A stretch of 64,000 nucleotides of DNA from Halomonas sp. 7T (GCF_025643255.1 NZ_CP087112.1:1550001-1614000); one strand, 5' to 3'. Positions 42,886 through 50,658 are shown, numbered from the stretch's first letter. Notes: a model not told the origin generated them from the sequence alone. Numbers and translations: made by a program.

Positions 42886-44240
42886 CAGAGGCTCAGTACG
42901 CTAACTGGCTGGCAGATCTGTCAGCCCCACGCATCGTGTTGTGCGAACTGGATTACGCGGGCGGCACTGAGTATGTGTCGACTCACCCATTTATCAGCAA
43001 GCCCACGGATAGCGCACCGAACCGCATCTACGATGACCTGCTGGTAGACGCCATCGACATTGAAACACGCATAGATGGGCTTATTTCGTTTGGCGAGATA
43101 ACGCTGGTAGATGACGGCGAGATTAGCCACTGGGTAGATCGCGCCTGGCAGGGCCACGGTATTCGCTTATACCTCGGCGGCCCTGGCTGGAGCCGGGATG
43201 ATTTCAGGCTCCATGCGGTCGGCATTAACGGCGGCATCACATCAGCGCGGCGCGGTGAAATCACGTTCGAGATGACTGATCAATCGGCGGTGTTTGACGA
43301 GCCTATCGATACCGGCTCACTGCCTGACGATGCGGGGCCGGTGCCGCTAGCGCTGGGGTCGGTGTACAACGCTCCGGCGTACCGCACTAGCGATGGCACC
43401 CAGTACGAGTACAAAGCGTCGTTTCTGCCCTGCCTATCGTTAACACCGAAGGAAGGGGGGTCGAGTGCTGTCACGGTCACGAATCACCCAACCGAGGGGC
43501 GCTTTGTTCTGGATGCCCCTGTAGCACTGGAACTCACTGTCGACATCGATGAGCAGCACAACACGCCGACAAAAATTGCCCAGTGGGTGGCCGATTACTA
43601 CGGCAAAGAGGTCGCTGACATTAACCTCCCTGACGTTCTTGTTGGCTTGTACTACAACAGCGAAGTCACGGGTCGCCAAGTGCTTGACGCGCTGTGTGCG
43701 GGCTTGGGCGCATATTGGTATCTCAGCGCGTTGGATCAACTGATCGTTCGTCAACATGCTATCCCTGCGGTTGCCGATGTCACGCTATTCGACGACGACA
43801 TTGAGTATGACCAAATCAGTTTATCTGAGACGCAATCACCCTGGGCCTCGCTAGTGCTTAACTGGGGTCGCAACTATTCACCCATTAGCCAGGTAGCGGG
43901 CGTCATCGAAGATGACAACGCAACGGAAGCCGCGCGCTTAAAGCGTGAGTGGAGCGAATCGAAAGCCGAGCAATCACTACCTGATTACCCACTAGCGGAA
44001 GACGTCACTCGTGACAGCTGCATTGCCCACTTGCTTGACGCTGAAACGGAACGCAACAGGTTGCTGGCTATTCGATCCGTGCGCCGGGACGTTTACGCCA
44101 TTGATGCGTTCATGCCCGTGGTGGAGGTAGGCCAGTCCATTGCCGTTGACCACCCACGCCTAGCCGGTCGGCTGGGTCGCATTATCTCGGTTTCACGCTC
44201 GCCCACACGCGGCATCACATCTATTGAGGTTTGGGTATGA
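42882..44240 (+). CDS. Tail-tip protein (distal tail or hub-like)
   Basis: This 452-residue protein lies directly downstream of the tape measure. It is beta-rich with few basic clusters: RIVLCELDYAGGTEYVSTHPF at the start, then FRLHAVGINGGITSARRGEITFEMTD, and a C-terminal VEVGQSIAVDHPRLAGRLGRIISVSRSPTRGITSIEVWV, typical of the distal tail/hub proteins of B3-type phages. The exact family is not recognised. Confidence 0.75.
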   Translation: MTEAQYANWLADLSAPRIVLCELDYAGGTEYVSTHPFISKPTDSAPNRIYDDLLVDAIDIETRIDGLISFGEITLVDDGEISHWVDRAWQGHGIRLYLGGPGWSRDDFRLHAVGINGGITSARRGEITFEMTDQSAVFDEPIDTGSLPDDAGPVPLALGSVYNAPAYRTSDGTQYEYKASFLPCLSLTPKEGGSSAVTVTNHPTEGRFVLDAPVALELTVDIDEQHNTPTKIAQWVADYYGKEVADINLPDVLVGLYYNSEVTGRQVLDALCAGLGAYWYLSALDQLIVRQHAIPAVADVTLFDDDIEYDQISLSETQSPWASLVLNWGRNYSPISQVAGVIEDDNATEAARLKREWSESKAEQSLPDYPLAEDVTRDSCIAHLLDAETERNRLLAIRSVRRDVYAIDAFMPVVEVGQSIAVDHPRLAGRLGRIISVSRSPTRGITSIEVWV

Positions 44241-45052
44241 GCAACCTGCGCTTAATCATCGATAACGTTCACGACAGTGCTGTTCTGACGGCGACTAGCG
44301 AAGCGCTATCGATAGCACACACCCAGCGCTCAGGGCGCTCTTACCCCTGGCGGTCGGTGGATACGTCAACTCAGGTCATTGAGGGGACGCTGGCGAGCCT
44401 CACGTATCTCGACGCGATTGTTTTGTACCGGCACAACCTGTCGGCAGCGGCAACCGTTCGGATCGAGTGGCTTAACGATGTGGGCATCGTACAAGACACC
44501 GGGGAGCAATCCGCCGCTGAGTTAATCCCCCCGCCGCTGTTGCGGCTCGGTGTTGACCCGTGGGGCGCGAGCTACAACGACAAAATACCGGTCGCGGTGC
44601 AGCCGTACTGGATCACGCCTGATTTCGTGACGCGCTATCGCATTACCATCAACGACCCGGCCAACCCGGATGGCTATATCCAAATAGGGCGCATTATCGC
44701 GGGGCTGTCGTTCTCGCCGCGCTACAACTTTAGCTACGGCGTGAAGCTTGAGTGGGTCGAACAGGTGGAACATCGCCGCACTGAGGGCGGCTCGCTCCGC
44801 TCTATTGGAGGTGGTTTAGCGCGGCGACTGACGTTGGATCTGAATCATTTATCCGATGCCGACAGAACAACGCTCACGACCGAGCTGGTCAAGCGCGGCC
44901 AAGGGGCTGATGTATTTATTAGCGCCTACCCCGAGCAAGGCGGCATTAAAGAAATAGAGCACACACTGCTTGCACGGCGCGATGCCAACTACGCGCACAC
45001 CCACGATTTTTATAACAACTGGCAGTCGTCTCTGCCGTTTTTGGAGGTATAG
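44237..45052 (+). CDS. Tail-tip structural protein
   Basis: This 271-residue protein begins with an ATG overlapping the previous stop (ATGA). It is beta-rich: SNLRLIIDNVHDSAVLTATSEALSIAHTQRSGRSYPWRS, TRYRITINDPANPDGYIQIGRIIAGLSFSPRYNFSYGVKLEW and a C-terminal FISAYPEQGGIKEIEHTLLARR. The middle resembles a carbohydrate-binding-type sandwich, but this is only an impression. It likely sits at the tail tip with its two neighbours. Confidence 0.72.
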   Translation: MSNLRLIIDNVHDSAVLTATSEALSIAHTQRSGRSYPWRSVDTSTQVIEGTLASLTYLDAIVLYRHNLSAAATVRIEWLNDVGIVQDTGEQSAAELIPPPLLRLGVDPWGASYNDKIPVAVQPYWITPDFVTRYRITINDPANPDGYIQIGRIIAGLSFSPRYNFSYGVKLEWVEQVEHRRTEGGSLRSIGGGLARRLTLDLNHLSDADRTTLTTELVKRGQGADVFISAYPEQGGIKEIEHTLLARRDANYAHTHDFYNNWQSSLPFLEV

Positions 45053-45054
45053 CG

Positions 45055-45840
45055 ATGGCCGACTTCCCATTCATCGACTTTGGCCCTTACACATGGGCCG
45101 TGCTCGATAAAGACTACATCGTCAAATGGAACGGCAAACTGGTGGCGCTGAACGAGCTGCAAGCCAATATCGCCGCGTTCGGGCAGGCTGTTGAGCTTGA
45201 GCGCGACGCCGCCGTGAACGCTGCACAGTCGGCATCTGAGGATGCGCAGCAAACCGGATTAGATCGTGTTGCCACAGGCGAAGACCGGCAGCAAACCGGC
45301 CTAGATCGCGCTGCCACAGGTCAGGATGCCCAGCAGACAGGGTTAGACCGCACACATATCGATCAGCAGAAAGGCCTAGTGGATGCAGCCGCCCAGTCAG
45401 CGTCTGAGGATGCGCAGCAAACCGGATTAGATCGTGTTGCCACAGGCGAAGACCGGCAGCAAACCGGACTAGACCGCGCTGCCACAGGTCAGGATGCCCA
45501 GCAGACAGGGTTAGACCGCACACATATCGATCAGCAGAAAGGCCTAGTGGATACCGCTGCTCAGTCAGCATCTGAGAATGCTCAGCAAACCGGATTAGAT
45601 CGTGTTGCCACAGGCGAAGACCGGCAGCAAACCGGCCTAGATCGCGCTGCCACCGCTGAGGACAGAGCAGCTACTCACGCATACGCGGAAGCCGTCACGA
45701 ATGCCGTCGCCACGCTTCCCGATGGATCGATAAACGACGCAGTCATAGCGTCGGATTCAGCGTGGTCTTCCTATGAGGTGAATAGAAGGCTAGGCGATAT
45801 CGGCGCCGTTCTTGATGAGATCAACGGAGAAGTGGCATGA
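45055..45840 (+). CDS. Tail fibre-like protein with 14-residue repeats
   Basis: This 261-residue protein has three parts. Residues 1-58 are an N-terminal tail-attachment-like domain (DYIVKWNGKLVALNELQANIAAF). Residues about 60-205 are built of 14-residue units of the form D-x-Q-Q-T-G-L-D-R-x-A-T-G-x; four units make a 56-residue block repeated 2.5 times. The C-terminus (ASDSAWSSYEVNRRLGDIGAVLDEINGEV) is helical. The repeats probably form a trimeric shaft. ATGA overlap links it to the next gene. Confidence 0.8.
   Translation: MADFPFIDFGPYTWAVLDKDYIVKWNGKLVALNELQANIAAFGQAVELERDAAVNAAQSASEDAQQTGLDRVATGEDRQQTGLDRAATGQDAQQTGLDRTHIDQQKGLVDAAAQSASEDAQQTGLDRVATGEDRQQTGLDRAATGQDAQQTGLDRTHIDQQKGLVDTAAQSASENAQQTGLDRVATGEDRQQTGLDRAATAEDRAATHAYAEAVTNAVATLPDGSINDAVIASDSAWSSYEVNRRLGDIGAVLDEINGEVA
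45232..45652 (+). repeat. Tandem 168-bp repeat within the tail fibre gene
   Basis: Two full and one half copy begin at 45232, 45400 and 45568, exactly 168 bp apart. Each is made of four 42-bp units. Copies differ at few positions, so expansion is recent. It is not a CRISPR: the repeats are coding and there are no unique spacers. Confidence 0.93.
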
Positions 45841-47138
45841 CGACCATCGCAGATAAACTGCAACTAACGCTCTCGACAAAAAACGCCATCAAACAGGCGC
45901 TGATTGATAAGGGCGCTGACGTTGGCGCTGTTCCGTTTGCCAGCTATCCCGCGCTGATTGGGGGGCTTTCTAGCGGTGGGTTCCCAATCGGCACAGTCGC
46001 CGACTGGAAGTTGGATCAAAGCTCTGAAGGGTGGCTGCCACTTGATGGCAGTTTGGTGAGCGAGGCTGATTGGCCGCTGCTCAAACCGCTACTGCCCAAC
46101 AGCGATGGGTACTATGATTGGCCAGGAGTGGGTCTTACGGGACTGCCTGATTTTGGCACGCTTATTGCCCTTGTAAAGTTTAGCCCTAATGGTCAATTTC
46201 TTGCGCTGGCAACCTCTAGTAGCAGCGCTGGACAATCCTATAAAGTGATCAGAACTAGCGATTGGGCTGAAATCAATGTGCCAGCGTTTTCTCTAGGGTT
46301 TATATCTGCTTTGGAGTTTAGCCCCGACTCACAGTGGCTAGCTGTGGGTGGCAGCGCTGGAGCGCATCTAGCGGTAATTGACCTCAGCGCAGGCAGCTTA
46401 GTACCAAACACCCCTTCTATAAGCTCTGATGTAAAAGCCTTAGTTTTCACGAATGACTCGCAACAGTTGATTGTCGGTGCGCAAAACTCGCCTAGAATCC
46501 AAGTATTCAATACACAGGATTGGTCGCAAGTTGCTGGAGTTCCCGACGTTAACGGGAGCGTAATGGATTTTTCTCTCACCCCTGATGGCCAGCAGTTGGC
46601 GATTGTTCATTGGTACGCGCCGTTTTTTGTTGTTCTTAACACAAGTGACTGGAGTTTACAGTCAGGCACTCCGTCTTTGCCCCTCACCGGTAACACTCAC
46701 GCACAGTGCTGTGATTATAGTCCCGATGGGTCCTATGTCGTTGTTGGGATTTACACAAGCCCCTATCTGCTAAAAATTGACGCGTATGATTGGTCGATCA
46801 CTTCTCCGATAAGTTTATCTGGCTCTGTAAGTAGCGCTGCACACAGCCCGGAAGGGGACTATTTAGTTTTGCCCATTGCTAGCTCAGGGGGTGTTGTCAT
46901 TGATACATATGCGTGGGAGGTTTTTGCTGACTTGCCAATCGGGACAGATCAGATGCGGGGCGCGTCTTTTAGTCCAAGCAAAGAATATCTTGCGCTTGCG
47001 CTCAGTAGAGGTAGCGGGTCAGGGCTAGTTGTGCTTAATATTTTCACACTTGCCCCTGAAGGCTTTTTCTACCTGCCGACCCTAGAATCTATCACCTACG
47101 GCAACGTAACAGTTCAACCGATGATTAAGGGGGAGTAA
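45837..47138 (+). CDS. Tail collar-like protein with inserted seven-bladed beta-propeller
   Basis: In this 433-residue protein, residues 1-48 are a typical tail-fibre helical lead (ADKLQLTLSTKNAIKQALIDKGA). Residues 50-108 resemble a tail-collar half (GTVADWKLDQSSEGWLPLDGSLVSEADWPLL...GLPDFGT). Residues about 110-400 hold seven WD40/YVTN-like repeats, each with a turn such as FSPNGQFLAL, FSPDSQWLAV, YSPDGSYVVV or FSPSKEYLAL. Residues 405-433 (PEGFFYLPTLESI) return to collar-like sequence. It is probably a receptor-binding tip. Confidence 0.75.
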   Translation: MTTIADKLQLTLSTKNAIKQALIDKGADVGAVPFASYPALIGGLSSGGFPIGTVADWKLDQSSEGWLPLDGSLVSEADWPLLKPLLPNSDGYYDWPGVGLTGLPDFGTLIALVKFSPNGQFLALATSSSSAGQSYKVIRTSDWAEINVPAFSLGFISALEFSPDSQWLAVGGSAGAHLAVIDLSAGSLVPNTPSISSDVKALVFTNDSQQLIVGAQNSPRIQVFNTQDWSQVAGVPDVNGSVMDFSLTPDGQQLAIVHWYAPFFVVLNTSDWSLQSGTPSLPLTGNTHAQCCDYSPDGSYVVVGIYTSPYLLKIDAYDWSITSPISLSGSVSSAAHSPEGDYLVLPIASSGGVVIDTYAWEVFADLPIGTDQMRGASFSPSKEYLALALSRGSGSGLVVLNIFTLAPEGFFYLPTLESITYGNVTVQPMIKGE

Positions 47139-47380
47139 TGGCGCTATATGACGTCGGTGATCTGATTTTGAGCGGTTACGACACAGCAGGTCGGTTAGTT
47201 TGCGATGGGAGTGCTGTGAGTGACACAGCGTATCCAGAGCTGCGTTCAGCCATTATTAACGCTGTTCCTCAAACGATTGAGGGCCAGACGCCGCCTCCCG
47301 GCTACTTCTTTCTACCAAATATCCCTGATAACCCCCATTACCCTAACTTGCCTGTATTGATACAAGCAGAGGAGGCTTAG
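47138..47380 (+). CDS. Small collar-like tail protein
   Basis: This 80-residue protein resembles the collar parts of the upstream gene without a propeller: RLVCDGSAVSDTAYPELRSAI matches the DGSLVSEADWPLL region, and GYFFLPNIPDN matches GFFYLPTLE. It may be a compact collar-type tip or a duplicate of the flanks. The start overlaps the previous stop (TAATG). Confidence 0.68.
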   Translation: MALYDVGDLILSGYDTAGRLVCDGSAVSDTAYPELRSAIINAVPQTIEGQTPPPGYFFLPNIPDNPHYPNLPVLIQAEEA

Positions 47381-47381
47381 C

Positions 47382-47813
47382 ATGCTTTGTTATGAAATGG
47401 ACGCACGCCGCGTATTTACAGGTATCAGTAAAGAGTTCGGCCCACGCGAGCCTATTCCTCGCAACTGGACGTACATTGAGCCGCCCGAGACAGATGGCTA
47501 CGCCATTTTTGATGGCGTTAAATGGTTCACTCGGGATGAATATCCGCATCCACCAACGCCAATGCCAGAACCCGAGCAGCGACGTATCACGGTCGGTGCG
47601 TTCTACGACCGGTTCGGCGACCAGAAGTGGGCGATCCTTTCCAGCAGCAACCCGTTGGTAGCGGCGTTAATTCAAGATGTATCGGTTCGTCGCTTTATCG
47701 ACCTGGACGACCCGCAGTTGCCTGGTGGGCTGGATATGCTGGTTCAAGCGGGTATTGAGGTGGATGTAGAGCAGATATTGACAGCGCCCGTGAAAGATCG
47801 GGAACGACTGTAA
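47382..47813 (+). CDS. Late tail-region protein, possibly fibre assembly
   Basis: This 143-residue protein begins 2 bp after the small collar-like gene, in the usual place for tail-fibre assembly or tip proteins. EPPETDGYAIFDGVKWFTRDEYPHPPTPMPEPEQRRITVGAFYDRFGDQKWAIL shows no catalytic motif. The second half is helical and acidic. Function not assigned. Confidence 0.68.
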   Translation: MLCYEMDARRVFTGISKEFGPREPIPRNWTYIEPPETDGYAIFDGVKWFTRDEYPHPPTPMPEPEQRRITVGAFYDRFGDQKWAILSSSNPLVAALIQDVSVRRFIDLDDPQLPGGLDMLVQAGIEVDVEQILTAPVKDRERL

Positions 47814-47893
47814 ACTAGAGAGGAGTGACCACCTAAGGTGCGGACACACCAAAGGTGGCCACCAACAAGCAGATCAAGCCTGCGGGTCGGCCA

Positions 47894-47926
47894 AGACTCC
47901 CCTGCCTCGCGAGGCAAAGGCAGTCT
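47894..47926. other. Hairpin in the leader before com
   Basis: AGACT pairs with AGTCT around a perfect palindrome TGCCTCGCGAGGCA (47903-47916). Just downstream AACGTTAG is repeated in tandem (47933-47948) before the com ribosome site. A single GATC occurs in the region (in CAGATCAAG). It may control late transcription or com translation. Confidence 0.4.
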
Positions 47927-47958
47927 AAGCCAAACGTTAGAACGTTAGAAGGCTTGAC

Positions 47959-48156
47959 ATGGTGTTAATTGAAATCCGGTGTAAGCAGTGTAACCGCAAG
48001 CTGGCCAACGTCAGCGACTACCAGTTCATCGAAATAAAGTGCCCGCGTTGCAGGCACCTAAACCAGCAGAGAGCCACGAGCTCCAAACCCCAACAGGAGA
48101 TGCCTCGTGGCTACCCCAATCATTCCCTGGATGGGCGGCAAGCGCCGCCTCGCTGA
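47959..48156 (+). CDS. com: Com-like zinc-finger translational activator
   Basis: This 65-residue protein resembles Mu Com, which binds the mom message and opens a hairpin to allow translation of the DNA-modification gene. The zinc site is C8-x2-C11 and C28-x2-C31 in EIRCKQCNRKL and IEIKCPRCRHLNQQ. Its C-terminal 17 codons overlap the methyltransferase gene in another frame, as com overlaps mom. The probable target hairpin is within its own 3' end (48073-48111). In Mu the second gene is mom; here it is an adenine methyltransferase. Confidence 0.9.
   Translation: MVLIEIRCKQCNRKLANVSDYQFIEIKCPRCRHLNQQRATSSKPQQEMPRGYPNHSLDGRQAPPR
48073..48111 (+). promoter_or_regulatory. Hairpin sequestering the methyltransferase start (Com target)
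   Basis: GCCACGAG (48073-48080) and CTCGTGGC (48104-48111) form a perfect 8-bp inverted repeat. The GTG start codon (48107-48109) is in the 3' arm and the AGGAG ribosome site in the loop. Folding would block translation until Com, or a ribosome translating com, opens it. Confidence 0.75.
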
Positions 48157-48898
48157 TCGTATCTTCCCGCTGATGCCGCCGCATCAGTGCTATGTCGAGC
48201 CATTCGCAGGAGGGGCTGCGCTGTTTTTCCTGCGCCCCTCACCTGCAGACGTCGAGGTGCTAAACGACGTCAACGGCGACCTCGTGAATCTATATCGTGT
48301 GGTGCAGAACCACCTGGAGGAGTTTGTTAGGCAGTTCAAGTGGGCACTCTCCAGCCGCCAAGTGTTTGAGTGGCTGAAGATGACACGCCCGGAAACGCTC
48401 ACTGACATCCAAAGGGCCGCACGCTTCTACTATCTACAGCAGAACGCCTTCGGTGCCCGCATCGAAGGCCAAACGTTTGGCACCGCCACCACCACCCCAC
48501 CAGGGCTAAACCTGCTGCGCCTGGAGGAGTCGCTGTCCGCTGCCCACTTACGTTTGGCCAGCACGTTCATCGAACACCTAAGCTGGCAAGACTGCATCGA
48601 GCGATACGATCGCACGCACACGCTCTTCTATATGGACCCGCCCTACTGGCAGACAGAAGGATATGGGATACGATTTGGCATAGAGCAGTACGAGGAAATG
48701 GCGAGCATGCTGGCCAAGCTGAAAGGCAAGGCCATTATCAGCCTCAACGACCACCCAGACATCCGCCGGATCTTTGCGGGCTACCACATCGAAACCACCG
48801 ACATTCGCTACACCGTTGGCGGCGGCAAAGGCTCAGACGCCAAAGAGGTGCTGATCTTCAGTTGGGATGTGGCTGCAGAACCGGCGGGGTTGTTTTAA
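48107..48898 (+). CDS. DNA N6-adenine methyltransferase, Dam/D12 class
   Basis: This 263-residue alpha-group (D12) methyltransferase transfers methyl from SAM to adenine N6. Motif X is PIIPWMGGKRRLADRIFPLMP (4-24), motif I FVEPFAGG-like YVEPFAGGAALFFLR (about 29-43), and motif IV TLFYMDPPYWQTEGYG (about 170-185). The recognition site is not readable from sequence. It starts at a GTG inside the end of com. It probably modifies phage DNA late in infection against host restriction, taking the place of Mom. Confidence 0.92.
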   Translation: MATPIIPWMGGKRRLADRIFPLMPPHQCYVEPFAGGAALFFLRPSPADVEVLNDVNGDLVNLYRVVQNHLEEFVRQFKWALSSRQVFEWLKMTRPETLTDIQRAARFYYLQQNAFGARIEGQTFGTATTTPPGLNLLRLEESLSAAHLRLASTFIEHLSWQDCIERYDRTHTLFYMDPPYWQTEGYGIRFGIEQYEEMASMLAKLKGKAIISLNDHPDIRRIFAGYHIETTDIRYTVGGGKGSDAKEVLIFSWDVAAEPAGLF

Positions 48899-48914
48899 CC
48901 AATAAGGGGAAAGT

Positions 48915-49382
48915 ATGGAGATCGGAGCAGCAGTAACAGCTGTTAAGGGAGCACTTGATCTAGCACGGTCTGCCAGAGACGTGAATGATCGCGCACAGCT
49001 CAATGCAGCGATGAGCGACATCATGGACAAGCTAACAACAGCTCAGTCCGATCTCCTTGAGCTTCTGACTGAGCATCATAGGCTTATTGATGAGAACAGG
49101 GAGATGAGGCTGAAGCTCAGCCAAGAGGCGCGCTTTGATCAATATCGGCTAGAGAGAACCTCACAGGGTCATTTTATCCTGAGTCTCAGGGAAGACTTAG
49201 TCAGCACGGATAATCCACCTCATGCTATATGTCACGTTTGTCGTGAAAAAGGTATTAAGTCCATCTTGAATGAGGCTGAGCCCTTTTATTCATGTCCCAC
49301 CTGCAAGTACATGGCTTGGAAAGTACCACCGGCTCCTGCAAGAGGGCGCTCTAGGAATGTAGTTCCATCATCACGAATCTAG
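48915..49382 (+). CDS. Coiled-coil zinc-ribbon protein (right-end cargo)
   Basis: This 155-residue protein comprises a helical region (10-80: ALDLARSARDVNDRAQLNAAMSDIMDKLTTAQSDLLELLTEHHRLIDENREMRLKL) and a zinc ribbon (C105-x2-C108 and C125-x2-C128 approximately; AICHVCREKGIK and FYSCPTCKYMAW). It has its own AAGGGGA ribosome site and is followed directly by the prophage end. Similar proteins occur at the edges of prophages in enteric bacteria. Function unknown; expression in the lysogen is plausible. Confidence 0.75.
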   Translation: MEIGAAVTAVKGALDLARSARDVNDRAQLNAAMSDIMDKLTTAQSDLLELLTEHHRLIDENREMRLKLSQEARFDQYRLERTSQGHFILSLREDLVSTDNPPHAICHVCREKGIKSILNEAEPFYSCPTCKYMAWKVPPAPARGRSRNVVPSSRI

Positions 49383-49392
49383 CTCTGCAAAC

Positions 49393-49486
49393 AGTGCCAA
49401 TTATTGCGCGAAGTGTAGCTCGATGAGCATCTTTTGTTAGTGCCAAATGCGGCGCAAGGGAGTGCCAAATGCGGCGCGCGCTTACA
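49393..49486 (-). repeat. Prophage right end with three transposase-binding boxes
   Basis: Boxes beginning AGTGCCAA lie at 49461-49477 and 49439-49455 (identical over 17 bp, starts 22 bp apart) and at 49393-49409 (diverged). Read inward from 49486 the end begins TGTAAGCGCG, and TGGCAC is at positions 20-25, as at the left end. The layout resembles Mu R1-R3. Confidence 0.85.
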
Positions 49487-49491
49487 ACTTA
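49487..49491. repeat. Target-site duplication, right copy (ACTTA)
   Basis: ACTTA follows the prophage end directly and matches 11944-11948. Together with the end boxes it fixes the insertion to the base. Confidence 0.9.
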
Positions 49492-49557
49492 TCGCCTCTT
49501 ACCGCTAAGCTGAAACATAGTTCAACGACAGCTAACGGTTAGACCAGGAGGTAAACC

Positions 49558-50628
49558 TTGCTAGGGCCTTTGCTAGGATGCATCGCCATCTCATTATTAC
49601 TTGCAACGCTTATCGCCCGCGTTCCCATGCGCTGGTGGTGGGTGCGCAGTTTTGAATTTCCAAGGCTGCAAATTGCCACATTGGCGTTGGTATGCGGCTT
49701 AGCCAGCCTGTGGTTACTAGACGCAGAACCTTGGCGTACTGTAGCGGTTGCTGTTTCACTCGCCACGCTAGTGCTTCAGCTACGCTACATCTTGCCGTGG
49801 ACAAAGCTCTGGCCTGTACAGGTGCAAACCGCTCACAACGCCCCTGAAGAGCAGATGATCACGCTGTTAATTGCTAATGTACTGACTCCAAACCGTCAGT
49901 CAAACACGCTCTTGACGATGATAACTGACCACCAGCCCGATATAATTCTCACGTTAGAGTCGGACCAGTGGTGGCAAGACCAGCTTGACCCAGCCCTCGA
50001 TGAGCAGTGGCCTCATAGCGTTAAGATCCCCCTGGATAACCTGTATGGGATGCACCTCTACTCACGCCTAGCGCTAAAAAATACCGAGATCAAGTGGCTG
50101 ATTCAGGACGACATACCTTCGATTCATACCCAGGTCGAACTTAAAAGCGGTCAGCACATTCGCTTATTTGCCGTTCACCCTCGTCCGCCAGCCCCCAGTG
50201 AAAGCGAAAAATCGCTATGGCGTGATGCAGAACTTTTATGTATTGGAAAAGAAATCCACCAAACTCCCAAAGCCACGCTTGTCGCCGGCGACTTAAATGA
50301 TGTTGCCTGGTCTCGCACAACGCGACGCTTTTGCCGTACCGGTGGGATGCTCGACCCGCGTCGCGGCCGCGGCATGTACAGCACATTTCACGCTAATTAC
50401 CCTATTCTGCGTTGGCCGCTTGACCACGTTTTTGTGTCAGAGCATTTCACGTTGGTAAACATGGAACGCTTAGACGCATTTGGGTCTGACCACTTTCCTA
50501 TATTGGCCACCTTCTGCTATCGGCCCTCGCGCCAGGATGAGCATGAGACACCCGATGCCAGCGCAGAAGAGCGCCAAGAGGCGAAGGAAACTATTCAACA
50601 GGGCAAAGCGGAAACGCAAGAAACGTAG
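49558..50628 (+). CDS. Membrane-anchored endonuclease/exonuclease/phosphatase family protein
   Basis: This 356-residue protein starts at a TTG with a full AGGAGGT ribosome site. Two or three N-terminal hydrophobic helices (about 1-80) precede an EEP-fold domain (95-340). Likely active-site parts are TLESDQWW (E), FAVHPRPP (H), VAGDLNDVAWS (D, N) and GSDHFPILA (D, H). Substrate could be a phosphodiester, nucleic acid or lipid. The last 40 residues are acidic and repetitive. The prophage end is 71 bp upstream, so its native promoter may have been displaced. Confidence 0.85.
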   Translation: MLGPLLGCIAISLLLATLIARVPMRWWWVRSFEFPRLQIATLALVCGLASLWLLDAEPWRTVAVAVSLATLVLQLRYILPWTKLWPVQVQTAHNAPEEQMITLLIANVLTPNRQSNTLLTMITDHQPDIILTLESDQWWQDQLDPALDEQWPHSVKIPLDNLYGMHLYSRLALKNTEIKWLIQDDIPSIHTQVELKSGQHIRLFAVHPRPPAPSESEKSLWRDAELLCIGKEIHQTPKATLVAGDLNDVAWSRTTRRFCRTGGMLDPRRGRGMYSTFHANYPILRWPLDHVFVSEHFTLVNMERLDAFGSDHFPILATFCYRPSRQDEHETPDASAEERQEAKETIQQGKAETQET

Positions 50629-50658
50629 CTGCCCGCCCTGTTAACAGCTTAAAGAAGG

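Larger units (their letters stand above)
11949..49486 (+). mobile_element. Complete Mu-like transposable prophage with siphophage-type tail
   Basis: This is a 37,538-bp element bounded by TGT...ACA ends and the ACTTA duplication. It carries C repressor, Ner, transposase A, ATPase B, GemA, Mor, lysis genes, Mu-type DNA packaging and head genes (gp27, gp28, gp29, F, G, I, T relatives), a tail tube and long tape measure, and a com-modification pair at the right end. No contractile sheath gene was found, so the tail should be long and non-contractile, as in Pseudomonas phages B3 and D3112. Every core gene is open, with no obvious disruption, so the prophage may be functional. Cargo genes interrupt the core at about 21.3-22.8 kb, 30.1-31.8 kb and 48.9 kb. 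Confidence 0.95.

Noticed and set aside
36128..44240. Contractile (Mu-type) tail
   Set aside because: No sheath-like gene lies near the tube; a very long tape measure and G/GT frameshift chaperone fit a siphophage tail.
45232..45652. CRISPR-like array
   Set aside because: Repeats are in frame, 168 bp long and without unique spacers; they encode a tail fibre shaft.
37831..47954. Shared 13-mer AACGTTAGAAGGC before the tape measure and com genes as a regulatory element
   Set aside because: The shared part largely covers the ribosome-binding sites; two occurrences are too few to support a regulatory repeat.
48107..48898. mom gene downstream of com
   Set aside because: The protein has the D12 methyltransferase motifs (PFAGG, DPPY), not Mom features.
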